Positions 34,455 through 43,526 of a stretch of DNA of 64,000 nt are shown one piece after another. The notes under the pieces are model-generated. The model was not told the origin of the DNA. It did no database searches and saw only the letters and a list, made by a program, of their open reading frames with translations. A program made the position numbers and the translations under genes. Location of the stretch: assembly GCF_006716785.1 (NCBI RefSeq), contig NZ_VFPQ01000001.1, positions 3,410,001-3,474,000 of the forward strand, written 5' to 3'. The DNA is from Thermopolyspora flexuosa (GTDB lineage: Bacteria > Actinomycetota > Actinomycetes > Streptosporangiales > Streptosporangiaceae). The stretch's first letter is position 1, and the number at the start of each line of letters is the position of its first letter.

Positions 34455-34964
34455 CTAGACGCCGGTGCTGCCGTCGATGCGTTCCCGCAGGATGTCGGCG
34501 TGCCCGTTGTGCCGGGCGTACTCCTCGATCATGTGGACGAGGATCCAGCGCAGCGAGACGGTCTTGCCGGTGCGCTTGTTGACGCCGGTCACCTCGAGGT
34601 CGGGCTGGGCCGCGACGATCTTGCGGGCGTACTCGACCTCGGCCCGCCAGGTGGCGAACGCCTCGCTCACCGAGGCGGTGTCGACGTGGTCGAAGTCGCC
34701 GTCGGGGTCGTCGGGGCCGTAGTAGATCGGCGGGGCGTCCTCCCCGGCGAGGGTGCGCCGGAACCAGGCACGCTCCACCTCGGCCATGTGGCGGACCAGC
34801 CCGAGCAGGGAGAGGGTGGAGGGCGGTGCGGCGCGCTCGCGCAGCCGCGCCTCGGACAGGCCTGCGCATTTGAGCGCGAGGGTCTCCCGGTGCCAGTCGA
34901 GCCAGGAGGTGAGCATCTCGCGCTCCCCCGCGACGTACGGCGGGGCGATCCGTTCGGTTGTCAC
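34455..34964 (-). CDS. DinB/DUF664 family protein
   Basis: A 169-residue protein of the DinB-like four-helix superfamily (DUF664 branch). Metal-ligand His positions are visible in LVRHMAEVERAWFRR and in LVHMIEEYARHNGHADILRE. Relatives in actinobacteria are mycothiol-dependent or other thiol transferases; which substrate is used here is unknown. GTG 34964 is chosen, with a GGATCGGGA stretch upstream. Confidence 0.88.
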   Translation of the reverse strand: MTTERIAPPYVAGEREMLTSWLDWHRETLALKCAGLSEARLRERAAPPSTLSLLGLVRHMAEVERAWFRRTLAGEDAPPIYYGPDDPDGDFDHVDTASVSEAFATWRAEVEYARKIVAAQPDLEVTGVNKRTGKTVSLRWILVHMIEEYARHNGHADILRERIDGSTGV

Positions 34965-35078
34965 GGTCCCGATCCTGCCCGAACCCGATGCCGCCTGGGA
35001 ACCGTGCGCCAACCGGGAGGCGGTACGCCGCGTCTTCGGTTCGTGACAGGACGCGTTTGCAGAGACGTCAAGGGAACG

Positions 35079-35252
35079 GTGAGGCGCGTGTGCGACCCCG
35101 GGAAAGCGGGCGGGCGCGGCCGCCCGCAGGACGATCTCGACGGGCCGTTGGATCCGGACCTGCCGCTGAAGCTGCTGCTGGTGATGGCGCTGTGCACGGA
35201 GGCGGAGCGCCTGGTGCCGGACCGCGGCGGGCCGGATCGTCCGAACCGGTGA
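35079..35252 (+). CDS. Possible 57-residue small protein
   Basis: A short frame preceded by AAGGGA 3 nt before GTG 35079. The product starts VRRVCDPGKAGG and contains an amphipathic segment (LPLKLLLVMALCTEAERLV). It lies between genes on the other strand. No family recognised. The ribosome site and the codon choice are modestly supportive. Confidence 0.35.
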   Translation: MRRVCDPGKAGGRGRPQDDLDGPLDPDLPLKLLLVMALCTEAERLVPDRGGPDRPNR

Positions 35253-35449
35253 GCGGGCGGGGCCTCCCGGTCGCGGCCGTGCCCGCCACGGAGGTACGGC
35301 ACGCCGAAAAGGGACTCACGCGCGGCGGTACGGCGGCGCCGCGCCGGCCGCGCGGTGCGAGGTCACGGCATGCGCGCTCCGCCGCGATCGCCGGGGGACG
35401 CGGCGAGGGCGGGCGTGCCGGCGGCGCGCACGCCGGGCCGTACGCGAGG

Positions 35450-35833
35450 TCAGGCGCTGCGCGGCGACTCTTCGACCAGGAGGGCGGCGAGCCGTTCCAC
35501 GGTCTGCCGGGACACCACGTGCAGCCGGGCCAGGTCGAGCCCTTCGTCGCCCACGACGACGAGCAGGCCCTCCTCGCGGATGGCGTACACCACCACGTAT
35601 CCGCGGCTGCAGCGAATCACCACCTCGCGCAGGTCGCCGAGACCGGTCTCGTAGCCGGCGCGCTTGCCGAGGCCGAGCGCGGTCGCGGCCAGCGCGGAGA
35701 TCACCTCCGGCCGGACGATCTCGGTGTCGGCGGCGACGAGCAACCCGTCGACCGCGGCCACGGCCGATTCGGTCACACCGGTCACCTGTTCGCGCAAGGC
35801 GAGTAGTTCGGCAACAACCGCTTCGTAGCTCAT
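35450..35833 (-). CDS. Roadblock/LC7-like protein
   Basis: A 127-residue protein with the alternating helix-strand pattern of roadblock/LC7 (MglB-like) domains: VDGLLVAADTEIV, ISALAATALGLGKRAG and VVYAIREEGLLVVVGDEGLDLARLH. Such proteins dimerise and regulate small GTPases in polarity and conservon systems. No GTPase gene is adjacent. ATG 35833 has GAGAGGG upstream. It follows the DUF4388-type gene by 74 bp on the same strand. Confidence 0.8.
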   Translation of the reverse strand: MSYEAVVAELLALREQVTGVTESAVAAVDGLLVAADTEIVRPEVISALAATALGLGKRAGYETGLGDLREVVIRCSRGYVVVYAIREEGLLVVVGDEGLDLARLHVVSRQTVERLAALLVEESPRSA

Positions 35834-35907
35834 CGCTGCACCCTCTCTGCCAATGGTTTCAGTTCCCTCGCCGCACGCCAACTATGGCAACCGAAATCGG
35901 TATGGGC

Positions 35908-36804
35908 TCATCCGCCGTCCCGCTCGTCCGGCTTCTCCTCCGAACCGTCGGATGCGGGGACCGGGGGAAGGGAGGTGATCGCACGCAGGCGGCGCAGCCG
36001 GACCGGACCGCCTGCCCGAGGCCGGGGCAACATCTCGTTGATCATACTTGCGCCGCGCCGCCGCCGGGGCAGCCCCGCCGGACCTTCCGCCGGTCCGGGG
36101 GCGGCGATCGGCACGCCCGCGTCGAGCAGCCCCTCGCGCACCAGCCGGGCGATCTCCCCGAGCACCGGGTACAGGCCGCGCCCGACGGCGAAGGCGATGT
36201 CCCGCGGGGTACGGCGGCCGTTCACCGCCTCGAGCACGTGGCGCTGCAGCGGGTCCGGGGCGACCCGCGACCGGGGCGGGGAGGCGGCGGGCCGGGGCCG
36301 GTTGCGCACGGTGACCCCGAGCTCGGCCCACGCGGCGGCGGCCCGCATCCGGCGGGCGGTCTCGCGCACGAGCCGCCGGGCGTCGACACCGGGATCGAGC
36401 GGCAGGGGCGGCGGGATCTCGTCCGCGTCCGCGGCGGCACGCCGTACCGACTCGGCGCCGTACGCGGCCATGGCGAACAGGGCGTCGGCGATCGCGAGCA
36501 GGCACACCACCTCGACCCCGGCCTCGCCGACCAGGCCGCGCCCGGCGAGCTCGGCGGCGAGCCGGCCGGACGGCATCGCGGCGTCGTAGGCCCGGGTCCA
36601 CTCGTCCTCGGTGACGCGTCCCGACCGCAGCAGCAGCACCTCGGGGCCGGGTGCGGCGGGGGTGGCGGCGGCGACGACGCGGCCGTTGCGCAGCGTCACC
36701 GTCCCGCCCGGGGTGCCGTCGACGTGGAGCACACCGGTGAAGTGCTCCCGGTGGCAGCGGAGCAGCTCCGGCCCGAGGGGACCGATCTCCTCGCCCTCGG
36801 TCAC
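35908..36804 (-). CDS. DUF4388 (PATAN)-like protein
   Basis: A 298-residue soluble protein. The N terminus carries a DUF4388-like segment (HFTGVLHVDGTPGGTVTLRNGRVVAAAT). The central part has long helices, and a winged-helix-like stretch appears at VLEAVNGRRTPRDIAFAVGRGLYPVLGEIARLVREGLL. The basic C terminus is Pro/Arg-rich. DUF4388 proteins co-occur with roadblock proteins in actinobacteria and myxobacteria, fitting the downstream gene. Divergent from a third gene of this cluster. Confidence 0.65.
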   Translation of the reverse strand: MTEGEEIGPLGPELLRCHREHFTGVLHVDGTPGGTVTLRNGRVVAAATPAAPGPEVLLLRSGRVTEDEWTRAYDAAMPSGRLAAELAGRGLVGEAGVEVVCLLAIADALFAMAAYGAESVRRAAADADEIPPPLPLDPGVDARRLVRETARRMRAAAAWAELGVTVRNRPRPAASPPRSRVAPDPLQRHVLEAVNGRRTPRDIAFAVGRGLYPVLGEIARLVREGLLDAGVPIAAPGPAEGPAGLPRRRRGASMINEMLPRPRAGGPVRLRRLRAITSLPPVPASDGSEEKPDERDGG

Positions 36805-36955
36805 GGCAAGCGCCGTACGAGCCGGGAGATGCCCACAAAACGGCGAGATGGAGAAAGCTCCGACATATCGCCTCCTTCACCCCTTAAGACACGCAAGAGT
36901 ACTTTATGCTCACCTGCCACACGGAACCCGAGAGTTGATCACAAGGCGGACGCGA

Positions 36956-37321
36956 ATGAACATCGAGACCGCGCTCAAGGAGGCCATGTCGATCAACGGG
37001 GCGCTCGGCGCGGCCCTGGTGGACTACGAGAGCGGCATGTGCCTCGGTACGGCCGGCGGCGGGCGCGACCTCGACCTGGAGATGGCGGCTGCCGGCAACG
37101 CCGAGGTGGTGCGCCACGAGATGCGGATGATGGCCACCCTCGGCATGGACGACGCGATCGAGGACATCCTCATCACGCTGCACCGGCAGTACCACCTGAT
37201 CCGGGTGTTCTCCCGGAACGGCGCCTACCTGTTCCTCTACCTGGCCCTCGACCGCGAGCGGGCGAACCTCGCGCTCGCCCGGCACAGCCTGCGGCGCATC
37301 GAGCAGGACCTCTCCATCTGA
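36956..37321 (+). CDS. Small roadblock-like protein
   Basis: A 121-residue protein. The sequence MSINGALGAALVDYESGMCLG and the later LITLHRQYHLIRVFSRNGAYLFLYLALDRERANLALARHSL follow the roadblock/LC7 plan: initial helix, self-like strand pair, long helix, last strands and helix. AAGGCGG lies about 6 nt before ATG 36956. A TATGCT box at 36905-36910 could be its -10. It is divergent from the DUF4388/roadblock pair and probably belongs to the same functional group. Confidence 0.7.
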   Translation: MNIETALKEAMSINGALGAALVDYESGMCLGTAGGGRDLDLEMAAAGNAEVVRHEMRMMATLGMDDAIEDILITLHRQYHLIRVFSRNGAYLFLYLALDRERANLALARHSLRRIEQDLSI

Positions 37322-37568
37322 CCGCCGCCCATCCATCCCGGGGCCGCCCGCGCCACGGCACCGCCCCGGATGACGGTCCCGGCGCGGCTCTCGGGAACCC
37401 GCCACCCCCGGCCATCGACGGTGTCCGGAGCCGACGCCATGTTTCGGCATCGTTGACCGGTTCCGGCCGCATCGTTAGCGTCCGGGCTATGACGTCCTCC
37501 TCATCGGCGGCCCCGACCGGGGCCCGGCACCGGCGACCGCCCGCGCCACGCCGCCCGGAGGCGCGGCG

Positions 37569-38900
37569 ATGACCGCGTCCGGCCTCCTCGTCGGGGTGGA
37601 CGTCGGCACGACCCGCATCAAGGCCCTCGCGGTGGACGCCGCCGGAAAGGAACGCGCCCGCGCGGAACGGCCGACGCCCTGGCGCCGCGAGAACGGCCGC
37701 ACCGAGGCCGACCCGGAGCGCGTCGCCGAGCTCGCCGCGGTCGTCGCCGCCGAGGCCGCCGCCGCGTCCGGCGAGCCCCGGGTGCTCGGCATCGGCGTCA
37801 CCGGCATGGCCGAGACCGGCGTGCTCGCCGACGGTGCCGACCGGCCGCTCGCCCCCGCGATCGCCTGGCACGACCCGCGCGGCGACGCCGAGACGATCCA
37901 CCGCGAGCTCGGCACCGACCTCTTCCAGCGCACCACCGGCATGCGCGCCGGCCCGCTGCCGTCGCTCGCCAAACTGCTGTGGCTGCGCCGCGAGCACCCG
38001 GAGACCGCCGCGGCCGCCCGGTTCTACTCGGTCGGCGAGTGGGTGGTCCGCCGCCTCGGCGGCGAGCCGGTGGCCGAGCTGTCCCTGGCGAGCCGTACCG
38101 GCCTGCTCGACCTCGGTACGGCACGGCCCTGGCCGGCCGCGGCCGAGCTGCTGGGCGGCCGGGTGCTGCTGCCCGACCCGATCCCGGCCGGGACCCCGGC
38201 GGGCCGCGCGGGCGGCGCGCACGTGCCCGCGGTGCTGCACGGCGCGGTGCTCACCGTCGCGGGCCACGACGACCAGGTCGCCGCGTACGGGGTGGGGGCG
38301 GCCGAGGACGGCGCGCTGTTCGACTCGCTCGGCACCGCCGAGGCGCTGGTCCGCACGGTGCGCCCGCCGCTGCCGCCGGAGCGGGTCGGCGCGCTCACCG
38401 CGCAGGGCGTGACCGTGGGGTGGCACGTCGCCGCGGGCCACCTGTGCGTGATGGCCGGGCTGCCCACCGGGCTCACCCTGGGCCGGATCGCCACCATGCT
38501 CGGCGCCACCACCGCCGAGGCCCGGGCCGAGCTCGGCCGCCTCGCCCTCGCCGAAGCGGGCGGCCATCCCACGCTGCGCCTGGTCAACCCGCGCGAGGAG
38601 CACTTCGGCCTGGCCGGCATCACCGACGACGTGACCCCGGCCCGGCTGTGGCGGGCGGCCGTCGACGGCCTCGCCGAGCACGCCGCCGCCCTGCTCGGCC
38701 GCATCGACGCCCAGGTGGGCCCGTGCCGCCGGGTGGTGGCGGCGGGCGGCTGGCTGCGCGACCCGGCGGTGCTCGCGGCGAAACGGCGGCACTTCCCCGG
38801 CATGCGGACCGCCGGCGTGTCCGAGCCCGGCGCGTACGGCGCAGCGCTGCTCGCGGCCAAGGCGGCGGGTGTGCCGCTGCGCCCGGCGGCGGACGGATGA
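37569..38900 (+). CDS. FGGY-family carbohydrate kinase
   Basis: A 443-residue sugar kinase. The first ATPase lobe begins LLVGVDVGTTRIKALAVDAAG (phosphate 1 motif), with the catalytic-Asp region AIAWHDPRGDAETI. The second lobe has VAGHDDQVAAYGVGA and the adenosine motif VVAAGGWLRDPAVLAAKR. Length is near the lower end for the family. The sugar (gluconate, xylulose or another) cannot be told. ATG 37569 has GGAGG 7 nt upstream. It precedes a PfkB kinase gene by 67 bp, so a two-kinase carbohydrate operon is likely. Confidence 0.88.
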   Translation: MTASGLLVGVDVGTTRIKALAVDAAGKERARAERPTPWRRENGRTEADPERVAELAAVVAAEAAAASGEPRVLGIGVTGMAETGVLADGADRPLAPAIAWHDPRGDAETIHRELGTDLFQRTTGMRAGPLPSLAKLLWLRREHPETAAAARFYSVGEWVVRRLGGEPVAELSLASRTGLLDLGTARPWPAAAELLGGRVLLPDPIPAGTPAGRAGGAHVPAVLHGAVLTVAGHDDQVAAYGVGAAEDGALFDSLGTAEALVRTVRPPLPPERVGALTAQGVTVGWHVAAGHLCVMAGLPTGLTLGRIATMLGATTAEARAELGRLALAEAGGHPTLRLVNPREEHFGLAGITDDVTPARLWRAAVDGLAEHAAALLGRIDAQVGPCRRVVAAGGWLRDPAVLAAKRRHFPGMRTAGVSEPGAYGAALLAAKAAGVPLRPAADG

Positions 38901-38967
38901 GCGGGCCGACGGGCGTCCCCGGCGCCGCCCGGCCGCCGGCCCGCACCGACCTCGCCGAGGAGTCCCC

Positions 38968-39930
38968 TTGCTGATCGCCACGCCGAACCTCGCGGTGGAC
39001 CGCATCCTCCGCCTGCCCGAGCTGCGCCCCGGGGGCGTGCTGCGCTCCTCCCCCGCCGTGGTCACCGCGGGCGGGAAGGGCGTCAACGTGGGCCGGACCG
39101 CGGCGGCCTTCGGGCGGCGCGCCACCCTGGTGAGCTTCCTGCCGCAGACCGACGCGGCGCTCGTGGCACGGCTCATGGCCGCCGAGCCGGTGGCGTTCGC
39201 CGGGGTTCCGGTGCCCGGCGAGGCCCGGGTCGCCACGATCTACCGGGAGGACTCCGGCCGGGTGACCGTGGTGAACGAGCCGGGCCCGGCGGTGCCCGGG
39301 GACGCCTGGGCCCGCTACGAACGCGCCGTCGCCGCCGAGCTGGCCACCGGCCGCCATGCCACCCTGGTGTGCTCGGGCAGCCTCCCGCCGGGCGCGCCCG
39401 ACGACGGCTACGCCCGGCTCGTCGCGCTCGGCCGCCGCGCGGGGGCGCGCGTGCTGGTGGACGCCTCCCGCGCCGCCCTGGCCGAGGCGCTCCCGGCCGC
39501 CCCCGACGTGGTCACGCCGAACCTCGCCGAGGCCGAGCAGGTGCTGTACGGCCGGGCCCACGAGGGGGTCGCGGAGACCGGCGACGACGTGCCCGGGCGG
39601 GCCCGCCGGGCGGCGCTGGAGCTGTGCCGCCGCGGCGCCCGGAGCGCCGCGGTGACCGCCGGGGCGGCCGGGACCGCGTACGGCGAGTCCGGCGAGGTCG
39701 TCTGGGTGCCGACCGTGCCGGTGCGGGTGGCGAACCCGATCGGCGCGGGCGACTCCTTCGTCGCCGGCCTGGTGGAGGCGTTCGAGGCCGGCCGTACCGG
39801 CGTGGCCGCGGTCGTGTTCGCGGTCGCGACCGCCACCGCCGCGGTGGAGCACGAGCGCGCCGGGGCCGTCGACCCGGAGCGGGCGCGGGAGCTCGCCGCC
39901 CGCCTCACCGGCATCCTGTCCGGCGCCTGA
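38968..39930 (+). CDS. PfkB-family hexose kinase (1-phosphofructokinase/tagatose-6-phosphate kinase type)
   Basis: A 320-residue ribokinase-fold enzyme. Features: N-terminal TPNLAVDRILRLPELRPGG, the PfkB motif 1 region VVTAGGKGVNVGRTAAAFG, SGSLPPGAP, TPNLAEAEQVL and the catalytic anion-hole motif NPIGAGDSFVAGLV. It phosphorylates a sugar phosphate. TTG 38968 is used because GGAG lies 5 nt upstream; no ATG or GTG fits as well. Same strand and probably same transcript as the FGGY kinase. Confidence 0.88.
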   Translation: MLIATPNLAVDRILRLPELRPGGVLRSSPAVVTAGGKGVNVGRTAAAFGRRATLVSFLPQTDAALVARLMAAEPVAFAGVPVPGEARVATIYREDSGRVTVVNEPGPAVPGDAWARYERAVAAELATGRHATLVCSGSLPPGAPDDGYARLVALGRRAGARVLVDASRAALAEALPAAPDVVTPNLAEAEQVLYGRAHEGVAETGDDVPGRARRAALELCRRGARSAAVTAGAAGTAYGESGEVVWVPTVPVRVANPIGAGDSFVAGLVEAFEAGRTGVAAVVFAVATATAAVEHERAGAVDPERARELAARLTGILSGA

Positions 39931-40083
39931 GCGCCCCGCCCGGCCCTTGGCAAGGGGATCACACGCGCGATCCCGTACGGCCCGCTCCATGGCGCCCTGG
40001 CGAGCGCCGGGCGGTCCTTGAACCGGCCTCCCTCTCCTCGCGCCGCCATGCCCGTCCGAGGCGCGCCCGGACGGCCCGGCCGG

Positions 40084-41205
40084 TCAGGCGAGACGGCGGG
40101 CGCCCGGGGACGGGACCGCCTCGAGGAACCGGGGCGCGGCGAAGCCCCGCTCGCGGTAGGCCCGGTTCACCGACTCCTGCACGGACGCCACCCGGTCGGC
40201 GGGGACCAGCGCGATCGCCGAGCCGCCGAACCCGCCGCCGGTCATCCGGGCGCCGCGGGCGCCGCCCCGCACGGCCGCCTCCACCGCGACGTCCAGCTCG
40301 GGGCAGGACACCTCGAACTGGTCGCGCAGCGACAGGTGCGAGGCGTTGAGCAGGGCCCCGATCTCGGTGACCGCCCCAGCGCGCAGCAGGCCGACGAGCG
40401 CCTCGACCCGGTGGTTCTCGGTGACCACGTGCTGGGTGCGCCTGCGCTCGGCGCCGTCGAGCCTGGCGAGCGCGTCGTTCAGGTCGGTGACGTCGCGCAG
40501 CGCGGCCACGCCGAGCCGCTTGGCCGCGTTCTCGCACTCCCGCCGCCGCTGCGCGTACCGGCCGTCGGCGAGCTCGTGGTGCACGCCGGTGTCGATGATG
40601 AGGAACCGCATCCCCGCCTTGGCCACGTCGAGCGGCACGTTGCGGTAGGCGAGCGAGCGGCAGTCGAGGAAGAGCGCGTGCCCCTCGGTGCACAGCGCCG
40701 AGGCCGCCTGGTCCATGATCCCGCACGGCATGCCGACGAACTCGTTCTCCGCCCGCCGGGCGAGCCTGGCGAGCTCCATGCGGTCGAGCCCCAGCCCGTA
40801 CAGGTCGTCGAGGGCGACGGCGACCGCGACCTCGAGCGCGGCGCTGCTGGACAGCCCGGCGCCCGGCGGCACGTCGCCGTCGAGCACGAGGTCCGCGCCG
40901 CCCACCTCGTACCCGGCGTCCCGCAGCGCCCACACCGCCCCGGCGGCGTACCGGACCCAGCCCTCGGCCCGGTCGAGGTCGTCGAGGGTGTGCGCCTCGC
41001 CGGGGGCCTGCAGCGAGCGGACCGTCACGGTGCGGTCCGCGCGCCGCGACGCCGCGACGGACACCCCCCACGGGAGCGCGAACGGCAGCACGAACCCGTC
41101 GTTGTAGTCGGTGTGCTCACCGATCAGGTTGACCCGGCCGGGCGCCCGCCAGACCCCCTCGGGGGCGCGGCCGTGGGCCTCCTGGAAGACGTCGGCGACC
41201 TGCAT
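40084..41205 (-). CDS. galK: Galactokinase
   Basis: A 373-residue GHMP kinase that phosphorylates galactose at C1 in the Leloir pathway. All three motifs are present: galactose-binding APGRVNLIGEHTDYNDGFV, ATP-binding PPGAGLSSSAALEVAVA, and C-terminal MTGGGFGGSAIALVP. GIMDQAASALC holds the catalytic Asp. ATG 41205; GGAGGGG lies about 11 nt upstream, rather far. The open frame continues upstream into purC but that part is another frame of purC. galT and galE are not in the window. Confidence 0.95.
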   Translation of the reverse strand: MQVADVFQEAHGRAPEGVWRAPGRVNLIGEHTDYNDGFVLPFALPWGVSVAASRRADRTVTVRSLQAPGEAHTLDDLDRAEGWVRYAAGAVWALRDAGYEVGGADLVLDGDVPPGAGLSSSAALEVAVAVALDDLYGLGLDRMELARLARRAENEFVGMPCGIMDQAASALCTEGHALFLDCRSLAYRNVPLDVAKAGMRFLIIDTGVHHELADGRYAQRRRECENAAKRLGVAALRDVTDLNDALARLDGAERRRTQHVVTENHRVEALVGLLRAGAVTEIGALLNASHLSLRDQFEVSCPELDVAVEAAVRGGARGARMTGGGFGGSAIALVPADRVASVQESVNRAYRERGFAAPRFLEAVPSPGARRLA

Positions 41206-41237
41206 GACGCGGGACCCCTCCTGCCTCGGTGCGGTGG

Positions 41238-42068
41238 CTACCACTTCTCCCCGGTGATGCGCTCGTAGGCCTCGATGTACCGGTCGCGGGTGATCTCCAC
41301 GATCTCCGGCGGCACCTCGGGCGCGGGCTCGGTCTTGTCCCACCCGGTGCTGAGCGCCCAGTCGCGCAGGTACTGCTTGTCGAAGGCGAACTGCGGGCCG
41401 CCCGGCCGCCAGTCCTCGGCGGGCCAGAACCGGGAGGAGTCGGAGGTGAGCAGCTCGTCGCCGAGGGTGAGCACGCCGTCCTCCGACCAGCCGAACTCGA
41501 GCTTGGTGTCGGCGACGATGATGCCGCGCTCGGCCGCGATCGCCGCGCCCCGCCGGTAGATCTCCAGGGTGAGCCGCCGCAGCTCCTGCGCCACCTCGGC
41601 GCCCTCCTGCGCGACGACCTGCTCGAAGGTGACGAACTCGTCGTGGGTGCCGAGCGGCGCCTTGGTGGTGGGGGTGAAGATCGGCTCGGGCAGCCGGGAG
41701 CCCTCCACGAGCCCGGCGGGCAGGGGCACCCCGGAGATCGACCCGTCGCGCTCGTACTCCTTCAGGCCGCTGCCCGCCAGGTAGCCGCGGGCGATGCACT
41801 CGACCGGGATCATCCTCAGCCTGCGGCAGCGTACGGCACGGCCGGCGAACTCCTCGGGCACGTCCGTGGCGGAGATCACATGGTTGGGCACGACGTCGGC
41901 GAGCCGCTCGAACCACCACAGCGACAGCCGGGTGAGCACCTTGCCCTTGTCCGGGATGGGTGTGGGAAGGATCACATCGAAGACCGACACCCGGTCCGAG
42001 GCGACCAGGATGAGGTCCCCCCGGTCCTCGTAGACGTCGCGGACCTTGCCCGAGTGAATGAGCCGCAC
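41238..42068 (-). CDS. purC: Phosphoribosylaminoimidazole-succinocarboxamide synthase
   Basis: A 276-residue SAICAR synthetase of purine biosynthesis, joining CAIR and aspartate with ATP. Family motifs: HSGKVRDVYE, LVASDRVSVFDVILPTPIPDKG, PVECIARGYLAGSGLKEY and the metal-binding VADTKLEFGW. Normal length. GTG 42068 lies after GGGGGC. galK follows 32 bp later on the same strand, so co-transcription is possible though the pathways differ. Confidence 0.96.
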   Translation of the reverse strand: MRLIHSGKVRDVYEDRGDLILVASDRVSVFDVILPTPIPDKGKVLTRLSLWWFERLADVVPNHVISATDVPEEFAGRAVRCRRLRMIPVECIARGYLAGSGLKEYERDGSISGVPLPAGLVEGSRLPEPIFTPTTKAPLGTHDEFVTFEQVVAQEGAEVAQELRRLTLEIYRRGAAIAAERGIIVADTKLEFGWSEDGVLTLGDELLTSDSSRFWPAEDWRPGGPQFAFDKQYLRDWALSTGWDKTEPAPEVPPEIVEITRDRYIEAYERITGEKW

Positions 42069-42207
42069 GATGCCCCCTGACTGCTTCGGCCGATACCGGC
42101 GGACCTACCCGCAGGGCAACGGTACTAGGAAGCCGGAACGGGAGGACCAGGGGCGGCCCGCAACCGGGAAAGGCCGGGGGGCCGGGGCGAGGACCTGCGG
42201 AAACGCC

Positions 42208-42235
42208 GAGGCCCCGGGGTCGCCCCCGGGGCCTC
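42208..42235 (-). terminator. Terminator of the tRNA-Asn gene
   Basis: GAGGCCCCGGGG (42208-42219) and CCCCGGGGCCTC (42224-42235) form a perfect 12-bp stem with a 4-nt loop, 5 bp beyond the tRNA 3' end on the minus strand. It is followed in that direction by a short TTT. Confidence 0.75.
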
Positions 42236-42240
42236 GTGTG

Positions 42241-42316
<76 letters not shown>

Positions 42317-42478
42317 TCGCCACAGGCACCGCGGGTCGGGTTCCGCCCCGCCGTGCTTGCGTTCAATACCTTAGCGCACTCTCCGGGGTGTGTGTTCCAC
42401 CTATTAATGAGGGGAGGATCGTCGCCCCGCGGGTAGGGGCTCGATGCCGGAGAAGCCGGTCGCTCGGAGGTGGGAAGC

Positions 42479-43006
42479 ATGCGGTATCGGGTGGTGTTCG
42501 TCGCCGGTCTGGCCGTCGGTTACGTGCTCGGCAGCAGGGCCGGGCGGGAACGCTACGAGCAGATCAAGCGGCTGGCGCAGCGGGTCGCGGACAACCCCAA
42601 GATCCAGGAGGCCGCGGGTCTGGTCGGCGCGCGCGCGTCCCGGATCGTGGCGACGGCCAAGGACCGGATCGGTGACAAGGTGCCCTTCCTCGCGGACGTC
42701 ATGCCCGCGAACGGCGTCGCGCACTCGGCCCGCACGAGCCCGGCGCCGAGGGGCGGGCGGACGGTCACGCCGGCCGGCGCGAGTGGCGGGACGAGCGGGA
42801 GCGGGGGCACCCCTGGCGCCTCCGCGGGCGAGGCCAAGGAGCCCGGCGGCACCGGCGCCGAGGACTCCGGGCCGATCGTCACCCCGACGAGCGGCACCGC
42901 GGGCGCGACGTCGAGCGGCACGAGCGGTGGTACGGAGGCCGGTTCGGCCGGGCGCGAGGACTCGGGCCAGATCGTGGCGCCGACCCCCGAGGCGGGCAAG
43001 GACTGA
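42479..43006 (+). CDS. YtxH-like membrane-associated protein with low-complexity tail
   Basis: A 175-residue protein. A hydrophobic N terminus (VVFVAGLAVGYVLGSRAG) with the Gly-x-x-x-Gly pattern of YtxH-like proteins is followed by a basic helix (RERYEQIKRLAQRV). The remainder is a Gly/Ser/Thr/Ala-rich disordered tail in which PIVTPT and QIVAPT recur. ATG 42479 has GGAGG 8 nt upstream. The family is common in actinobacteria; function unknown. Confidence 0.75.
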   Translation: MRYRVVFVAGLAVGYVLGSRAGRERYEQIKRLAQRVADNPKIQEAAGLVGARASRIVATAKDRIGDKVPFLADVMPANGVAHSARTSPAPRGGRTVTPAGASGGTSGSGGTPGASAGEAKEPGGTGAEDSGPIVTPTSGTAGATSSGTSGGTEAGSAGREDSGQIVAPTPEAGKD

Positions 43007-43017
43007 CCCCGCCCGGG

Positions 43018-43509
43018 TCAGACGCCGAGGCTGCGCCGTACCTCCTCCAGCGCCTGCTCGGCGAGGGCGCGCAGCCCCGGATCCCCCGGATCCAGCCCCT
43101 CGTCGAAGACGAGGTTCCACTCCAGGACCGCGTCGTGGCCGTCTCCCCCGACGACCCTGCGGGCGACGAGGCGCACCCCGCCCCGGCTCCCCAGGGTGAC
43201 GTGACGGCTGGCGACGATCGACGCGGTGACCCGCTCCTTGATCGTCTCGGGCAGCAGCCCCGGCTCGCGCACCGCCACCCGGTGGGACGCCCCGTCCGTG
43301 CCGGTCACGACGAGGACGGTCTCCTCCCAGCGTGCGTGCTCCACCCGGTGCCAGGGCAGGCGCGGCCCGCCGGGCAGGTGGAGGGCGCGGTCGGTGGCGA
43401 CGAGGTACGCGCCGTCGGCGGTGGCGGTGTGCGCGAGCACGCGCTCCCCCGGCTCGATCCCCAGTGCGGCGCGGGCGGCGGCGGGCAGCCGCGAACGGAA
43501 CAGGCGCAT
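43018..43509 (-). CDS. Uncharacterised actinobacterial protein with PH-like fold
   Basis: A 163-residue soluble protein. The pattern RVLAHTATADGAYLVATDRALHL and a Trp in PWHRVEHARWEETVLVV resembles small PH-like domain proteins typical of actinobacteria. The C-terminal half is helical. It is convergent with the YtxH-like gene and lies 17 bp downstream of the glycoside hydrolase gene on the same strand. Function unknown. Confidence 0.7.
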   Translation of the reverse strand: MRLFRSRLPAAARAALGIEPGERVLAHTATADGAYLVATDRALHLPGGPRLPWHRVEHARWEETVLVVTGTDGASHRVAVREPGLLPETIKERVTASIVASRHVTLGSRGGVRLVARRVVGGDGHDAVLEWNLVFDEGLDPGDPGLRALAEQALEEVRRSLGV

Positions 43510-43526
43510 GGTGCGACGCTACCCGC

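Noticed and set aside
35450-37321. Complete conservon (cvnABCD) operon.
   Set aside because: The nitrate-sensor-like kinase, DUF742 protein and GTPase genes are absent; only roadblock-like and DUF4388-like genes are present.
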